The notes under the pieces: model-generated
What the model saw: the letters and a program-made list of their open reading frames with translations, nothing else
Told to the model about the DNA's origin: nothing
Database searches by the model: none
NCBI RefSeq assembly: GCF_964204645.1
Contig: NC_134029.1
Location: 5,651,001-5,715,000 of the forward strand
Source: Tubulanus polymorphus
Lineage: Eukaryota > Nemertea > Palaeonemertea > Tubulaniformes > Tubulanidae
Reading direction: 5' to 3'
DNA: 64,000 nt
Program-made: the position numbers and the translations under genes
Shown here: piece after piece, positions 1-12,239 of the stretch
How positions within the stretch are numbered: position 1 is the first letter of the stretch
How the letters are laid out: each line of letters begins with the position of its first letter

Positions 1-1920
1 TGTATTCTAGTCGAGTCAACGTCTTTGTTTGGTGACATTCTGTGATTGATTTGTAACATGCTTGATTCTAGAATGATAGTTAATGTAAAAACAACGTTTT
101 ATATTTTTGGCATTCATAAATGTAATCATAGATTAGAAATGCATTGTAGGTTTGTAAATTGTAGAATTTGTGATAGAAACATTTTAGTTTACTGATAATA
201 TTCGGAACGTAGCAATGGTTGAATGTTAACTGCACGACTGAACAAAACGCTTTAGATTCCAGCAGCTAACTATTTTATCATCTGTTAGTTATCTGATCTT
301 TCATTCTTAGATTAGCATTATGATACTACACAATTACATCGGACAATAGTTATTTAGTATAAATCGAATTATTTTATTACTTTCGAGTCTATTTGTCGGC
401 AAATATTTGTAAAAAAGTTAATTTTGAATTAATTATTAATGCGATGTATAGATTATGTTATATATGGTGGTAAAATATATACATATATTTATTCAATACC
501 TTTGTTGCTTTGTCTGCGCTATCGCGTCCACTCGACGTTGTTTTCCGACACGGGCGCCGCCTATTGAATAAACGAGGAAACGTATTCTGTTCATCTCGAT
601 TGATCTGCCCTTTTGTCTATGATACAGCGCTTTTGTTTAAAAAGCATGTATTAGAAATATCATCAAAAAGATAAGAAAGTATTCGTTTAAAGTTTAAAGT
701 AATTTTACTGAAATTCTGGTAACTATCAACCGTCGAAGGTTGGATCAGAACACCGTGCTGTTCAATCCGATATTTACTTATATATTCAACTTCGATTCAA
801 TTTATGTTAGCTTTGCGCAGTGGCGGTACCATAGCCAATGAGGATTATCCGAGGCGTGGTTATTGCTAGTTGAAAACTATACCCAATACCCCGCACTGAC
901 GACCGCAAGGTCGGTAGTGCAATTTTTGATAGCCTCTACGGAGGCAGATTAATGACGAAAATAGAGATTGAAAATCATCCTGACAAACTCGAATTGCTGG
1001 GGCGCAACTCATTCTATCAGCTCAAATTAAAGATTACCCCCAGTTAACAGGCACTTAGGCGTTCATTGTTCACTTTAACTCGTGACTTGATTTCATAAGT
1101 TCACTACATAAAATCCCAACACCTGATAATGGTCTCTAGAAAGAGTCCGAAGGTTTCAATTCTTTATCAATAAATTCCGATTTTAATCTTTTAAATTTGT
1201 TTGCAGTGTCTTTTATAATCCCCTTTCTACCCTCCACCTGAAATTGTGTCCAAGTTTGTAGGCCTACTCAAGGTGTGATGTGAATGAGATGAGGGTACGT
1301 GGAATGTGCTGGGTACTTAGGGGTAGATAATTTTCAACGAAAGGAGCAAGGCACACCACTCTTCAGGATTTCATCTTTACTGTCATGAAGCCATAAACAT
1401 CTCAATGCTGTATATTTTCTAGAAAGTACATACTTTGCATCTGGACTTAAGTCATTGGAAATTGCACCAAAAAGCGCTAAACCTTCAATTTGTAGGGAGG
1501 GCCGATCCCCTCGTTTGTGGGATGCCCTTTTTATAGGTTGTGCCACCCTTAACAGTGGTCCCTGGATCCGCCCCTGGATATTGGTTTTATTTATCCACTC
1601 TCGAATATGACAAGTGCCTATGGAAATAACTGTCGACCTCATATCCGTTTAATTTAAAATGCCTTGTTCGTTATAGTGGGTACCGAACACAATATCATTA
1701 TCGATTCATCATTCTCCGACAAGTAAAGTTATTTCAAGATGCTTCAAGCGCTGCCGGTTTTCCGATACAATCGCAGATAAACTCAATTAAACACTATTTT
1801 GAAAAGCAGATTATTTATTCCCACTGAAACTTAGGCGTTGATAAAATATTAAACGTCGTTGATTCAATTGAATGTCGATGAATGAAATTTCATCCGAAAC
1901 AATTAAAGAACTTGCTCCTG

Positions 1921-2068
1921 TCAGAGTTGCCGTAATGTATTGGTGGGCCTACTGTAAAAACGATTGTTAATTGTTAATCCACTCTCTAAAATGTATATTG
2001 AAATATATATTTTAGACATTAGATTAACTGATCATCGTTTTTACGGTACCTACACTACAAACTCTGAT
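1921..2068. repeat. Imperfect inverted repeat (hairpin)
   Basis: The left arm starts at TCAGAGTTG (1921) and runs through GTAAAAACGAT. The right arm reads ATCGTTTTTAC and ends at AACTCTGA (about 2067). The arms are roughly 60 bases each and pair with mismatches around an AT-rich centre. It could be a small foldback or MITE-like element or a transcribed hairpin; the sequence does not decide. Confidence 0.5.
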
Positions 2069-2138
2069 ACTGCGTACGAAATCATTTTCGGCATCGCTCG
2101 CCACTGAAGCATTATATACGTCAGATATCATTCGTCAT

Positions 2139-2264
2139 GTGCTGCCCCTATACATATCGTCGACGATGAATATGCGACTTTATTACTTGCATGCCGCAGT
2201 AAGCAAATCTCGGTGTCAGATTAGTTCACGTATTTACCGTTAACGATGTGTATGGGGGCAGCAC
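2139..2264. repeat. Small foldback element with GC-rich ends
   Basis: Left end GTGCTGCCCCTATACATATC at 2139; the right end (2241-2264) is its near reverse complement, finishing GTATGGGGGCAGCAC. The arms are about 25 bases and the interior about 75. The shape is that of a short non-autonomous terminal-inverted-repeat element. No transposase is present. Confidence 0.5.
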
Positions 2265-3493
2265 TCGATGGTCAATTTACTTTACACCTGGCGCACAGTA
2301 ACCAAACTTGTCATAATTCACCGATCAAATAGATTTCAGAATCTTACTGAAATTTCCTTTAACAATCATGTAACTTCGAGATCTTAAAGGAATTGTCTTT
2401 GAATAAACATATGAAAATGAATGAATTTAATCGAATAGAAAAGAAATGTGGGATAAATGAATTCGTTTTCTTATCATGTCCGCCCTTCCAGTGGAAACTG
2501 CAGAAAGACACACTACAGATGATTTTTTAAACTATCTTCCTAGTTGCACGACATAGATGTACGTATCGGAAACGCCTTCACAAATTGTACATATATGTCA
2601 CAAAAACCTCCCTCATTATATCTCGTGATGATGCTGTTGTCAGTGTTGCTAAAATTTTACCTGTAATTTTAGTGGCGCATGAAATGATTATTCAAACACG
2701 CTGATTATCATGTTATCAACTGGCTACTTGCTATCATTGAACCAATTGCCTGTTTTCTGTTGATAGGTCGCGGAGAAAACATAACGCCTAACTTACGTTG
2801 TCTTGCGACATGACTGGACCGGGCCGATATCTAGCGGAATTAGCGGCCATATATATTTCTCCTGTTATTACCATTACCTGGTCACGTAATTTCTGTCACA
2901 CTAGCCCCAGTTTGCTGTCGAGAAAAGCTTCCAAACGACGCACCGTGTAGGTGGGTGGGTGCACAGATGGAGATAATCGTAATCAAAAGGCCTACTATTC
3001 GACATTAGCCGGAGTGTATGATTTCCGGAGTCTTGCTGGCAGACGAGTTGGTTGTCAGAATCACGACACGGGGTGACATAAGCCAGTCTGGAAAGAGATT
3101 CCGATGTATACGCGATACCTTTGCGCTTGCACCAGAAACCAGCGATCTCCTCGCCTACAACACTGATCGTATCATATTTTGGACAACTCGGTAACATTTT
3201 TGTCAAGCATATTATGATTTATGCATCGTTTTACCGCAAACTATCACATCGCATTGGCGAGCAGTGATTCAGTGTTCTACCTTAATGCCTACTTTACAGT
3301 CTTCAGCGATCCAATTTTCATAATGACTTTCCATATCGCTTTGTATTTCAGTTCATGGATATCAGTGGCCATATCTTAGGAACGCCCGGTACTCGTACTC
3401 GTTTTTCTGTTTAATTTGCACTCCTAAATTAGGCGTCCTTTAATCCTAAAATGCTCTTTTTGTTAGTGTCCATTAGATCCTACCTCCTACCTT

Positions 3494-3542
3494 GGAGAAA
3501 TCATTTGTTTGAGTAGTCATTCGACAAATGATTACTCCACGA
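3494..3542. repeat. Short hairpin
   Basis: TTGGAGAAATCATTTGT pairs with ACAAATGATTACTCCA across a loop of about 17 bases. A closely similar palindrome (GTAATCATTTGAATGATTAC, followed by TCCAAG) lies near 25.06 kb, so both may be traces of one small element. Confidence 0.35.
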
Positions 3543-4511
3543 TCATCCTACATAGGAACCTGATCTCACAAAATCTCGTATTCAAAGTGGACATTACCCT
3601 ATTTATCAGGTATATATTTGAAATGTCCCGCGTGTGGCCTTCATTGTCACAACATTAAGGAGAGACGTATCCGCATCCATCATCTCGGAATAATTCAGCA
3701 GTCATATGGGAAAATTTTCTAGCGATGAGTGGTGGTTTCAGATTATCTTTCATAGTTTATCACCGCCAAACGACCACATTCATCACTTGCCAGGGGCTGA
3801 TACGACCGTTAGAACACGGATGTTCCATTAAATTCGGTTCCGTAGTAATACCGATGACTTTACTCTATCGCCTAAAAAATCTATCGTCGATAAAATCTAT
3901 TTTGCCTTTTCCTTTCATATAAACGTATATAAGGACTTTTGAATTATGCATTATTCAATAAAACTGTGATTAAATTGGCACGCCAATTCGTGAGTTGCAT
4001 CCAGCCGCGACCAGCTATTTTGATTAAATAACGTCTTATGGGCACGAAGATTTTCTTTTGTATCAACTATACTTTTGCATTTGGCGGTTCGGTACGTGTG
4101 TTTTTGAAACAAGTTACGGCAGTTTTTAATTACCCCCCTATGGTGGTGACCAATGCTATAATTAATCTCGTCTGTAGGTTTAACGAAGTGCATCGGACAT
4201 GTCTTTACCATTAGGTAGCTATATGTAGACTATAAACGTAACAAAGATTTATAGTTCGCAATTTGCAGGTATTCGTACTCTCAGTACCGGTGGTGCATAC
4301 TAAGACGGGCGACAACGCAAATATATGTATATGGATGACATAAATACTGACCCCTGATTTTTTTCCGTTCATGGTCAGGTATAGCTGAGACGACCACCGC
4401 TGAATGAGATAATGGCTGATATTCTTAGCAGTGTATAGTTTCACTGGACAAGACGCTCATTGCAAATATTTACAAGTAAATAACGATACTGCAAAATCAA
4501 CATTACCAACA

Positions 4512-4526
4512 ATGAACAGAAGTAAG
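4512..4526 (+). other. Candidate first coding exon of the Mab-21-like gene
   Basis: ATG followed by four codons (N R S K) abuts a good donor, AAG|GTGAGT. The exon ends in phase 0, which is what the acceptor at 5678 needs. The joined N-terminus would be short and basic. Support is only donor quality and phase, so another upstream exon could serve instead. Confidence 0.3.
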
Positions 4527-5678
4527 GTGAGTGGTCGGAAAACAGTGTGCATGTTTTTCTTAAATTGTCGGTAAAATGAAATAAACCATTTATATAGTCT
4601 TTAGTCAATAGTCTTTAGTAATTCTGAGGGGTAAATATTGCAACAGTTTTCGATACATTTTCCTATTCTCCTAATGATCTATAGATAATGAAAGGTATTT
4701 TCTGGTTATTTCGGAATTTTATTTCCCTCTTGACTGACTCGCCATTCATTTAAAAAGACGTTCATATCAGAGTTTTCTTTCATGGCTGAATTCAGGATTG
4801 AGCGAACACTGCTTTTTTTCTACACGCAACCCTTTTAACAAATAGGATTTACGTAAGCCGTCATTAGTGTTGATGCGTATGATGGCGAAATAATTATGAT
4901 AGAGGATGATTAAATCCCGTTGCGGTTCCCTTGTCATCCGGGATTCAATCTGGCCTATATACGATATGACAGCGTAGTTATATGAAACGTGCCTTTTCGT
5001 CGGATACCTATTTTGAATCATTCACGTTACAAAAATCTCTCCGGAGTCCTATTTGTCATTTTGTATGTGATTTTGTCGAGAAGAAATTAGATATAGGTTA
5101 AACCGTGGCGTAGCGTGTGAAATTTTTCGTTTTCCTTTTTTCGAGTTGGAAAAAGTGAATAATGTTTAATATTTACTGAATGAATATCCAATATCGCGCT
5201 TCTGTATGCTGAGTTCATTTACAGTATAAAAGCGATTAAAAAACAAGCTTAAAGTAAAATGTATACAGTCGTTTTTTGTGCTTTATAAAGCCTGTTTTCT
5301 AAACGTTCGTAATTGTTTGAAATATATTCTTTTACAAAAGATAAACCGGCACGCTCTACCCCGAGGAAATTGGGTGATTTTATGAACCATTTTAAGGTTT
5401 TTATCAATCCAGTACACATATTTCAATTCGATTCTAATTCCGAAAAAAAGAAGCATTGTCACATTCCGTATAGATGAATATTTTTCTTATAGGTAAATTA
5501 TTATTTTCAGCAAGCTTATGCATAGTTTTGGGTATGGCATGTGGCCAAGACACTTTTCTTACACAAAGTTGATATTCTTAAATTCCAGATGTTGTTTTTT
5601 CATGTATGGAATTTCTTATTTTCATTTACATCGTCTGTGTTCATGAGGTGTGTATTGTTTTCGTGTCGATATTTTCAG

Positions 5679-7337
5679 GCGAAGAACGCGGAAGCGGTTT
5701 TGCAACGGAAGAGAGAAGCGCACCGACGGAAGAGGCGCCTGGCTTACGTTCCTAAATTTCCGGGGTTGATCAATCAAGCGACCACGGTGCACAACACAAA
5801 CTCGGACTTACACGACGAACTGACGGATTTTCACGCGAGATCGTGTCTGACGGATGAGAGGAGATTGACGATGGAGACAGAATGTCGTGAGATTATTAGA
5901 GCTCTGATGCCGGCGGTGAAGAGAAATACCTTTCATTTGCGCTTCTTTGAAGCGGCGTTGCCAGATTTTAATACGGTTGAAGTACTTGGTGCAACAGAAG
6001 TTGACGTCCTGCTGCCCTTAGAAACGTGCCGACACAAAGTAGAGTATCTAGAACCCGGCTATTCGTCGGTGTTAATCAAAAAACCGCTCGACGAAGATAA
6101 CGAAGAAGGGGGCTGGGCGAACCTGAACGAACTGTTCAAAAAACACCTCTCCAGAGATACAAAATACGTGTCTCCGATACTGGTCGTCAAGGTCGTTCAT
6201 TCGATTCTGACAGCGGCAATCAACAAGGTTTCCGGTACAACTGTCGTATTCGACGAATCATCAAAACAGACGGATCCGTCGACCGCTGCTTGTTTCCGTA
6301 CAGCGAGTGCGAGGTCAAACCTGTCGAGAGCCAGTACAAGAAAAATGACGAAGTCACCAGCAGGAAATAGAAAACCTTCTCTAAAAAGGAACTCTCCTTC
6401 GTGCGTAATAAGAAAGCCCGAAATAGCAAAGCAAGCTACACTCTTCGATAATCATTCTATAATAGCCGACGATGACGTCAATGGAACAGCGAACGATGAC
6501 CTTTCATGCGGAAATGACGTCATGACTAATGACAAAGATGGCCGTCTTGCGGCTTCGGACGATCACAAACAATCACAATTAGATACAACGAAAGGTAACA
6601 CGTTGAAAGTACCCGACATCCAAACGCCTCCGAAAAGTGCGAGCAACCAATCGATTGCTGGCGAAGAAATTACGGTGCCAAGTCCAGAAATTACCCGTCG
6701 ATTAGTTCTCATTGAAAATGTCAGCATATCCGATTTCATCATCGACAAAACGAAAGGCGCGCTGATTCAAATAAAATATCAAAGTATTGTGTTGAATATC
6801 ATTCCCGCTTTACCGATCATAGACGAATTCGGCTCGCACAGTTTTCTCGTTACAAAACCGTTTGAATACGACGCCGTACCGAAATCTCACAAACGTTGGC
6901 GCCATTGCCACTTGCTGAAAGAGCGAAAGCTTTTCCAGGCTATGAAATACGCCGACCAAGGTATCAGGACTCAAGCAGTTGAGGCTATGTACGGTCTGAC
7001 AAGAGTGGACCAAGCTCTTTTCGACATTAGCCCCATATTCATCAAAACGGCGATGTTTCACGCGTTCGACGAAGAGGTGGATATAACACCGCGATGGCAA
7101 CGTCAAGATCTTGAGAGCATATTCAAGACGTTGTTACGTGAACTGTTGAACTATGTAACTACTCAAAATCTACCGAGCTTTTTCGAGCGCGGACACAATC
7201 TAATTAGCGGTTTTCAAACTAATAACCTTGTTCGTGTTCGCAGTCGCTTGGCCCTACTGTGTAGTAGCGAAGCAGCTCTTAGGCGTGCTCTAAAGGCTAG
7301 ATTAATAGACAAATTTCAGCAAGTATCTGTCATCTAA
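5679..7337 (+). CDS. Mab-21/cGAS-like nucleotidyltransferase-fold protein, probably catalytically degenerate
   Basis: A single large 3' exon encodes 552 residues. The open frame reaches back to 5541, but a pyrimidine-rich tract and TTTTCAG at 5672-5678 mark a splice acceptor, so the hydrophobic stretch before it is probably intron. A candidate first exon, ATG AAC AGA AGT AAG before GTGAGT, lies at 4512-4526 in matching phase. Exon residues 1-22 are strongly basic. Residues about 60-185 form the first half of the fold, with the acidic pair E107/D109 in TEVDVLLPL. Residues about 190-375 are a polar, low-complexity insert. The C-terminal half has Mab-21 signatures (RWRHCHLLKERKLFQAMKY, IKTAMFHAF, LPSFFERGHNLI). 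The position of the third catalytic Asp reads Asn (IVLNIIPAL), and no Gly-Ser nucleotide-binding motif is seen. Known Mab-21 relatives include cGAS-like sensors and many non-catalytic members; I infer the latter. The alternative is a membrane-anchored form using the upstream hydrophobic segment. Confidence 0.75.
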   Translation, partial: AKNAEAVLQRKREAHRRKRRLAYVPKFPGLINQATTVHNTNSDLHDELTDFHARSCLTDERRLTMETECREIIRALMPAVKRNTFHLRFFEAALPDFNTVEVLGATEVDVLLPLETCRHKVEYLEPGYSSVLIKKPLDEDNEEGGWANLNELFKKHLSRDTKYVSPILVVKVVHSILTAAINKVSGTTVVFDESSKQTDPSTAACFRTASARSNLSRASTRKMTKSPAGNRKPSLKRNSPSCVIRKPEIAKQATLFDNHSIIADDDVNGTANDDLSCGNDVMTNDKDGRLAASDDHKQSQLDTTKGNTLKVPDIQTPPKSASNQSIAGEEITVPSPEITRRLVLIENVSISDFIIDKTKGALIQIKYQSIVLNIIPALPIIDEFGSHSFLVTKPFEYDAVPKSHKRWRHCHLLKERKLFQAMKYADQGIRTQAVEAMYGLTRVDQALFDISPIFIKTAMFHAFDEEVDITPRWQRQDLESIFKTLLRELLNYVTTQNLPSFFERGHNLISGFQTNNLVRVRSRLALLCSSEAALRRALKARLIDKFQQVSVI

Positions 7338-7527
7338 ACGCAAGCAAATATAACACGCAGTCATTTCATTAAGCGAGTCGTCGTATTTCCTTGTTAGCTG
7401 TCATTTTGCAGACGCTTCACGTCATATCATAAGCACCCAGTTCATTTTATTTTTAATCATTTTTGCATCTAGTGTAAATTGGAGTAAATGTGCATTTCTT
7501 ACATGTAATTCCGGTAACTTCGTCAGA

Positions 7528-7533
7528 AATAAA
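7528..7533 (+). terminator. Poly(A) signal of the Mab-21-like gene
   Basis: AATAAA lies about 190 bases after the stop codon at 7335-7337, in AT-rich sequence, as expected for the 3' UTR of this gene. Confidence 0.55.
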
Positions 7534-7539
7534 TCTAGA

Positions 7540-10500
7540 ATCAATTGAAGCTATGAGTTGCATGCCAGGAAAATATTGCAGCTTGTTGCGTAAAAAAAGA
7601 TCAACTTCTCCCTATAAACAAAAGACTTCCAGCTTGTCTTCATATACCTGTTGACCCGCGGGTGCAGTTTCGTTGAGCTAATCACGATCATTGGTTGTTG
7701 AAGTCATTGAAAATGGGTTGGAAAATGGATTCTAAAGCGATCTAGTTACACTTAATTTTCATCAATTTATTGTCTTGAAAGCTTCAGAAATTATTTCGCA
7801 GATTATTGGATATTAGAAGACAATCTTTCTGACTGGCGCATCTTTCTGAATAAGACGGATATATACTTTGTACGTAATTCCTAAGTAGCTGGTGGTAAAA
7901 ACGATCTGGCTCTCGCTGCGGAAAGACGATTTAAATCATCGTCTGCCCCACATGTTCATTAGTTGGTTTATTGGCTGAAAGCAATATCCGGTAATCAAAA
8001 TGATCCTCAATTTCTCGGCCAAATTCGTCTAGACAAAGATTTTTCGACTACTACGTCTACAAGGTTAAGTGGGTTCAGCTCGTCAAATATACCCCAATTC
8101 TTCCTTAATTTTGATGGATCACGCACCATCGAGCTGTCCCATCGGCGTCGTTGTAATCATTCGGAAATACACGCTCCAAATTCGGAATATTTTCAGACAA
8201 TGTGGCGCTAACGTATGGTAGCATCCTTGGGACATTATCATTTTGTTACTTTTTTGCCCACAGAAATATCATTTAGTTGAATAGAAATTTAATTTTATAT
8301 TTGATTTCATGTTTTTTTCGAACTGCGGTCATTTAAATCCGACTTTTTATCTCGCAATTACACCATACATTTTTTTCTAATTTGTGTTTTTTTCGACCGG
8401 CAAATATCGGAGAAAATATTCATGTCCCCAGGACGCTCCCGTGCAGGCGTAAGCACGGCGATTGCTATGCGAGCGCAAACAGTCGGATACTCCAAGATGC
8501 GAGTTAGTTAAGAAGATTCGTTTCATAGGTACTTTCAATGATATATTATGTATCGGGATTTGCACTAATTAACGTGAATATCATGTATAGATTCATATAA
8601 CGGTCGAGCTGCGCAGCTGTTCCAATCTCAATCAGAGTCTACTCTATATCCTGCATAATTATATTCTGACGGATTTTATTCTCGTTGCGTGGTTTCGAAT
8701 CGTAAGCGGCGGATCAAAATCGAAATGGTTCGACGGCGTAACCCAATCTTATCGGTGGCAGCTGGGGAAATATGAACGCGAGTTTATGGCAAATATAACA
8801 CCGGTTAGGATGTTCCAGTGGTACCCTTAACACGTTTAGGCTATCAAAATCTGCCTCTGATAAGTAAGCTTCTGAAATCGTTTCTCGTTCGTGAATAAAG
8901 GAATACATTTTTCGAAAGTTCTTTTCGACATTAGAAAATCTTCGAAATCGCCATTAAATTCACGAATAAGTATCTTACTTTTATCGCGCGCATTTATTTA
9001 GCATCTTTAAGTCTTTAACCGCGTGTTCTCGTTTCGATTCGCCAAAAATAAATACTGACGAGCAACTACTTGAAAGTCTGTGCCTGAAGGAATTCGTCTT
9101 TCAATTTTCTGATTACTCGAAACGAGACGGCAACCCACTTGTCAGAAGCGCGGGAAATCAACTAGGGAAGATGACTTCCGCTCTAAACTTAGCTATATGG
9201 AATGTCGGGGTGGCTGTCATCGTGAAAAAGAGCCAGGTTTTCAGAACATAGAATCGTTAAGAACCTTTTATCGTCCCACCATGGTCTTATCTTATCAGTT
9301 GGAAACGCTGGTCTTGGTCTAATCCTTGACTCATTGGCTCCATGGATAGAATAATAGCAAATAAACGATGTCAAATCATTGTGATTTTTCTTAGTTTCAC
9401 TGCGTGTCGAGAGCAGCTGTAACCGTGAAAATTCTTGGCTGACTGTTCGAGGAAATTGACTTCGTTTGTGATCAATTGCTATTAACTTGTTCAGTTTAAA
9501 GCGTTTACGTCTGAACTAATTCAAAGTGAATTTAACTACGTTCCCCACAGGAAATCCTGCTCTTCACACGCGTTCGATCAAAAATGTGACATCGTCAAAG
9601 AATGAACAGTGGATCGAGTTTCACTACAAGGACTAACTCCTGGATCGATTCAAGATCAAACGGGAAAACAAAGAAATTAAATCGATTTATTTACTTTTTT
9701 GCTTAACTAGACCTGGTGACCATCCAGGTTCCGGGTATATACCCTAAGGGTGGTTTAGTTTAGCTCATAACATCTATAAGTATGCCATACGACCTGCGAT
9801 CTAATTTTCTGATCACGCCACTTCCAATTACCAGTCATTTACCAGCAAATGTAGACTTCAGGGAAATACCATCAAATTACAATCGATATTTGCTGACCGC
9901 TTCGTTTGTCCAGACGGGAAACCGCCATTCCTTGTGTTGACTTCAGTTTCCCTTTGGACAGAAATTGTATATCTAATCGCCTACCGATTAATGATGGTTT
10001 AAGTTATCAGCGTGTACAAAAATGGACAACTTTTTGTATACTACCGTAGTTAAGTAAGACTTCTTATCGAACCTCGAAACACCCTGCAAGGCTTTGCGAT
10101 CTATATGGGTGTAATTTCTCTCCGACAAAAGTCTGCCTCTCAGCCTGAAGGAAATACAGACGAATCATACGTCGGAAAAATTCGATAGCGCCCTCAGATT
10201 CTTATCAATAAACGACAATATGCATCCATGACACGGCGATTTTAGGTTTATTAGCGTCAGAAAGGATTTGCTTTTAACATTCACTTGTGGTTTTTCTTGG
10301 TAATTGCAGCCGGATAAGTCTTGCTTGCTTTCTAATAATATACCCATTCCGTCTAAGTTAATTTTCTTTTTGTTCAATATTGTAAATAGGCACCGTATAA
10401 ATACTTAGTAAATTTGCCGATGCCATCGACGTCCACAGGCAGCAATTCAGATGAAATTTCCGCTTCGAACAACCATTTGTCACTTGTCGTATTTAGCCAG

Positions 10501-10784
10501 AAGGAATAGATGTTGAAAGGTTTCATTAACCCACTTTACAGTAGAAATGCGAGTACATATTTCAGGATGTATTATACCGGTACATGAAACAGCTTAATTC
10601 AACGATCATCCCTCAAAACCGGCGTTATACTCCAAAATCCCATACCCGCAGTTACACGCGGTTATTACCACGATTGTAGCCATTTTCAGATCACTCACAT
10701 TAGGTATTTATACAGTTCGTAGGTTTTTAGGCTTTAACAGACAATATGCTAGATTAATCTCATATTCGTCCCATCTTCATGCCA
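7540..10784. other. Non-coding stretch, nothing recognised
   Basis: Only short ORFs without domains or convincing splice context occur on either strand. I see no transposon protein, RNA gene or extended repeat. Confidence 0.45.
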
Positions 10785-11243
10785 TCAGAAATTAATCATT
10801 GGTGAATGCTGATGAAAATAATCCGTTCCGGGAACGCAGGGTATATTCAATGACATCGTTGAGACCGCACCGTCACGAGACGACGTGTCGATAATCTGGA
10901 CTATTACAAAGTCAGGCGGCGTGCCGATATTGATCGAATCCATTATCAGACATTTCCATTTAAACTTCCAAACTTTTGTAGGAACGGAAGTTGTGTTATA
11001 TAGAAAGATGAAATGACCACATTTCATTGAAAATGAACGATGATATATCGAAGGACTTTTCGATTTCGGAAACTTATTCAATGGTGGACAAGTCACGCAG
11101 GTAGGAGCCTGCCTGGCCGTTATCTTCTTGAAGCCTATTGGGGTTCTTCGTCTGACGTCACAACGCGTCATATTGGTCACATTGGTCATCAGGAGCAAGC
11201 AGCATATTAGATTTAGGTCACAATTGGATGCCATTACGGCCAA
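10785..11243 (-). CDS. Hypothetical small cysteine-containing protein (uncertain)
   Basis: An uninterrupted 152-codon ORF. A moderately hydrophobic N-terminal segment (LNLICCLLLM, residues about 11-20) could be a weak signal sequence. It is followed by a basic stretch and scattered cysteines, including a CVTCPP motif, then a WKFKWKC segment. I do not recognise the family. It is longer than most chance ORFs nearby, and the pattern is compatible with a small secreted protein. There is no nearby splice or poly(A) evidence, so it may also be a chance frame or a gene fragment. Confidence 0.25.
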   Translation of the reverse strand: MAVMASNCDLNLICCLLLMTNVTNMTRCDVRRRTPIGFKKITARQAPTCVTCPPLNKFPKSKSPSIYHRSFSMKCGHFIFLYNTTSVPTKVWKFKWKCLIMDSINIGTPPDFVIVQIIDTSSRDGAVSTMSLNIPCVPGTDYFHQHSPMINF

Positions 11244-11303
11244 TACGACGTGAACAATCCGCGTGAAGGTTTTTGATGCTCAGCTGGAATCGCGTGTAGA
11301 TTG

Positions 11304-11361
11304 AATACCCACTCTTTCGACCTATTGAAAAAATACCCATTCTTTCGACCTATTGAAAAAA
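11304..11361. repeat. Tandem duplication, about 29-bp unit, two copies
   Basis: The unit AATACCCAYTCTTTCGACC followed by TATTGAAAAA occurs twice in direct succession, with one substitution (ACTC/ATTC) between the copies. Confidence 0.7.
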
Positions 11362-12239
11362 GCCGTCGTTCTAAAGCCAGTAAGTGACGTCAACCATCGC
11401 TGCATTCAGAATGTAGCACGACTGAAGTTAATGATACGACTGGGGGTTGATTCTCGATCTTGGATACTCGCTTTATGTTAGATATTTCTGATGACTATAA
11501 AACTTGTGTTCATGCTTTGAGTTGTTCTTTACAACTTAAGCATCATCATGCGACAGAGTAGCGTGTGATCAGCATTCGTTTACCGTGCTGCGATCTGACT
11601 CTCTATAACGGGGCTTCTTTCTTCGTCATCACCCAAAAATTGATTGTGTTAAGTTCTATAGGAAACTTAAGCGTCAAAAACGCTCCCAAATGGTTCTACA
11701 ATTATTCGCTTACATAGCAAGATGTCGAACTCGGTTTATCAATGGGCCTCTCTCGGGAAGAGGCAAAAACTACCCACACCTAATGCGTGATCTGAAAAAA
11801 AGAATTCCCTTTCTTTAGTCATCGTTTATTTGCTTAAAACATAAAAGGATAGATTGCGTTTTAAATGTTCTGCGTTCGTGATCTGAGTGAAGAGAATTGT
11901 TTTTAGTTTCGTAAACATTTTCAATAAACTTTTCATTCTGTATTCCGCGTGAGTACTATCGTAAATGAATTGATATAATTTTTGAATCGAGAACATAATT
12001 TGATTAGTAACTGCGTGTAATTAATGCGTTCTGGAGATAAACATCAAAGTTGGAATTTGTGTAAGTTGATTACAGTCTATTTGCTGAACGAATGAAAGCA
12101 ACTCTTTTGCTTTTTGTGTTATCGCATCCCACTGAAGACCATAATCAACTATTTCGTTACTTTGGAAGCATAATTCGTGTAGTTCTACAAATACGCCCTG
12201 CATTTCGACTCAATTGAAATGAGGTACGCCCGTTTGATT

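Larger units (their letters stand above)
1..4511. other. Non-coding stretch, no recognised gene
   Basis: No ORF here has a recognisable domain. The longest, on the minus strand at 2901-3206 (101 codons, six cysteines), has no match I know and no clear splice context. The stretch is AT-rich and contains two foldback structures near 2 kb and a small hairpin near 3.5 kb, listed separately. It may include the promoter or 5' UTR of the Mab-21-like gene downstream. Confidence 0.5.

Noticed and set aside
5541-5678. Hydrophobic N-terminal extension of the Mab-21 ORF
   Set aside because: It is T-rich intron sequence running into TTTTCAG, a clear acceptor. It is kept only as an alternative membrane-anchor reading.
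6471-6530. Two TGACGTCA (CRE) palindromes
   Set aside because: They lie inside the coding insert of the Mab-21-like gene, with nothing to suggest regulatory use.
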